Of a stretch of 64,000 nucleotides of DNA, positions 62,310-64,000 are shown in pieces. A model generated the notes under the pieces. It saw only the letters and a list, made by a program, of their open reading frames with translations. It did not search any database and was not told the DNA's origin. Within the stretch, counting starts at the first letter, position 1; the number at the start of each line of letters is the position of its first letter. Position numbers and translations under genes: made by a program. Source of the stretch: Cheilinus undulatus (taxonomy: Eukaryota; Chordata; Actinopteri; Labriformes; Labridae); assembly GCF_018320785.1 (NCBI RefSeq), contig NC_054878.1:31881523-31945522 (forward strand), read 5' to 3'.

Positions 62310-63560
62310 GTATTCACCTTAATGGATAGTTTACCCTTTGACTGATTTTATAAATCAATCAAAGTCAATATAATTTGGCTTTTTTGATTAAAAAAACGTT
62401 AATGTCAAAGTGAAAACAGATTAATACAAAGTAATGCCAATTAAACAAAAATTTGTAATATACAATAACTGACAGCATAAATATTCACCCCTTCAACTCA
62501 GTATTTAGTAGATTCACATATTGATGCAATCACAGCGCTGAGTCTGTGTGGACGGGTCTTATTCAGGCTGCACATTTTGACTGAGGTCTGGGCTTTCACT
62601 GGCCACTGCAGAACATTCACCTTGTCATCTTTAAACCATTTCTGTGCAGCTTTCATTGTATACTTAGGATTATTATCTCTCTGAAAAAAATAAATCTTCT
62701 CCCAAGCCGTAGTTCTCTTGCAGGTTGGATAAGATTCTCCTCCAGGATTTTCCTATATTTTGCTGCAATTATGTCATTGTTTGCCTTTGCAAACCTTCCA
62801 GGGCCCACTGCTAAGAAGCATCCCCACAGCATGATGCTGCCACCACCATGCTTCTTATGGGGATGATGTGTTTGTGGTTATGTGCAGTGTTTGATGTGCA
62901 CCAAATATAGTGCCATGTCTGATGGCCAAAAAGTCCCATTTTGCTCTCATCACACCAAAGAGCTTTCTTCCACTTGACCATGGAGTTTCCCACGGATATT
63001 TTGACAAACTATAGTTCATATTGAGTCTAAGTTTTCTTCAATAGTGGCTTTCTCTTTACCACTCTCCGATAAAGCTTTGACTGATGAAGAACCTGGACAA
63101 CACTTGTATGCAGAGTCTCTCCTATCTCAGCTGCTGACGCTTGTAACTCCATCAGAGCAGTCAAAGGTGTGAGTGTCTTCTCTCCCTAGTCTCCTTTTTG
63201 CACGGTCACTCCGTCTGTGAGATCTTGGCAGATTTACACATGCACCATATTCCTTCCATTTCTTGTTGAAAGATTTAATCAAACTCTGGGGATGCTCAGT
63301 GCATTGGATTTGTCTATATCAATCCCCTGACTTATACTTTTCAATAACCTTTTCTCTCTTGCTTGGAGTGTTCTTTTGTCTTCATGGTGTAATGGTAGCC
63401 GGGAATACAGATAATCAGACCTTCGAGACGTAGGCATCTGCATACTACAATCACTTAAGACACTTTCACAGCACTCAGGTGATCCCAATTTCCCCATATA
63501 ACCTTTGTCCCTCCATTATACCTCCATGGCATTCATGGCGGGGACAAAGTATCACAGAGG
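62310..63560 (-). pseudogene. Decayed Tc1-like DNA transposon, transposase on minus strand
   Basis: The minus strand keeps recognisable Tc1 transposase pieces, including ALWCDESKMGLFGHQ at about 62900-62970 (compare the family's LWSDETK...FG) and an N-terminal helix-turn-helix region near 63280-63380. Stops and frameshifts break the frame throughout. The end near 62310 (TACAGTACAAGTATTCACC) resembles a Tc1-like terminus; the other end is unclear. A related fragment lies at 588-1070. Confidence 0.75.
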
Positions 63561-64000
63561 TGGCACTGTGAATTTTCCTTAAATTAAGAATTTTAATAGG
63601 ATCTGGGGTGGCCTAATTTATGAGGGGGGCAGAGGACAGAATGTGAATTTGCCTATTTCAGTGGTGACTATATAAGAGAACTATCAGCAACACTTGTTGT
63701 AAGTACATATTTGTATGTGAGAGAGAACACATTATTCTTACCACTCAGTATATTAGAAAGTGATTTTTCAATTTTTCAACTGTTCCTAAGTTGCTTTGGT
63801 AAAACACAAGTATTGAGGAGTCCTCTATGAGAAAAAATCTCAGCTGGCACTAGATCCTGTTTGGGAGATTCAACATACTGTCTCAAATCTGTTTCTGTAG
63901 ATACAAAGAGGCATTATATCAGTCGTTCTTGTATAACTGTCAGATTTAATGCCGGGCATGTATTTCTATGTCAATATAGAAAGGTAAATATGATAGCTGG

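Larger units (their letters stand above)
60871..64000. other. Region downstream of matn3, repeats only
   Basis: Apart from the teleost repeat at 61117-61440 and the Tc1-like remnant at 62310-63560, nothing was recognised. In tetrapods WDR35 follows MATN3; no WDR35-like exon was seen here. Confidence 0.55.

Noticed and set aside
62811..62993. Minus-strand 60-codon gene
   Set aside because: It is a surviving piece of a decayed Tc1 transposase, not an independent gene.

Overview
The window is nuclear DNA from a ray-finned (teleost) fish. It carries long GT-AG introns, teleost-type interspersed repeats (Tc1-like, hAT-like, tRNA-derived SINEs) and four protein genes. All four genes lie on the + strand: pum2 (3' part), a divergent syndecan in the place of sdc1, laptm4a, and matn3. 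From memory, this is the same order and relative orientation as PUM2-SDC1-LAPTM4A-MATN3 on human chromosome 2p24. No protein gene was supported on the minus strand; minus-strand reading frames are shadows or transposon remains.

Layout. 1-17975: pum2, sixteen constitutive exons plus one candidate 72-nt cassette exon, with the 5' exons (about 190 codons) lying before the window, and a 2.4-kb 3'UTR. 17976-20300: intergenic, mostly one composite repeat with a long pyrimidine-rich TTTTTGCCA-type array. 20300-29100: a five-exon, 155-residue syndecan-like gene with a 6.8-kb first intron full of repeats. 29100-30600: intergenic, with a long-inverted-repeat Tc1-type element and the laptm4a promoter. 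30643-47690: laptm4a, seven exons, 230 residues. 47690-50460: intergenic with no gene seen. 50802-60870: matn3, six exons, 507 residues, ending in a minor-class AT-AC intron. 60870-64000: repeats, including a decayed Tc1-like transposon.

The genes do not form a pathway. Pum2 is a cytoplasmic RNA-binding repressor, the syndecan is a cell-surface proteoglycan core, Laptm4a is a four-span late endosome/lysosome protein with NEDD4-type PPxY motifs, and Matn3 is a secreted cartilage matrix adaptor. Their neighbourhood is an old vertebrate block in which a syndecan and a matrilin lie close together.

The most interesting item is the syndecan. As I recall (not checked here), a published family survey found no syndecan-1 in fish. 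This gene sits exactly where SDC1 should be and keeps SDC1-like juxtamembrane and transmembrane sequence. Its ectodomain has collapsed, its variable region is short, and the usually invariant EFYA tail has become EDYH, which could explain why it would be missed. Other points of note are the Pum2 cassette exon inside the PUF domain, a UGUAYAUU cluster in the pum2 3'UTR, the matn3 His/Pro/Thr-rich exon with a single EGF module, and several structured repeats.
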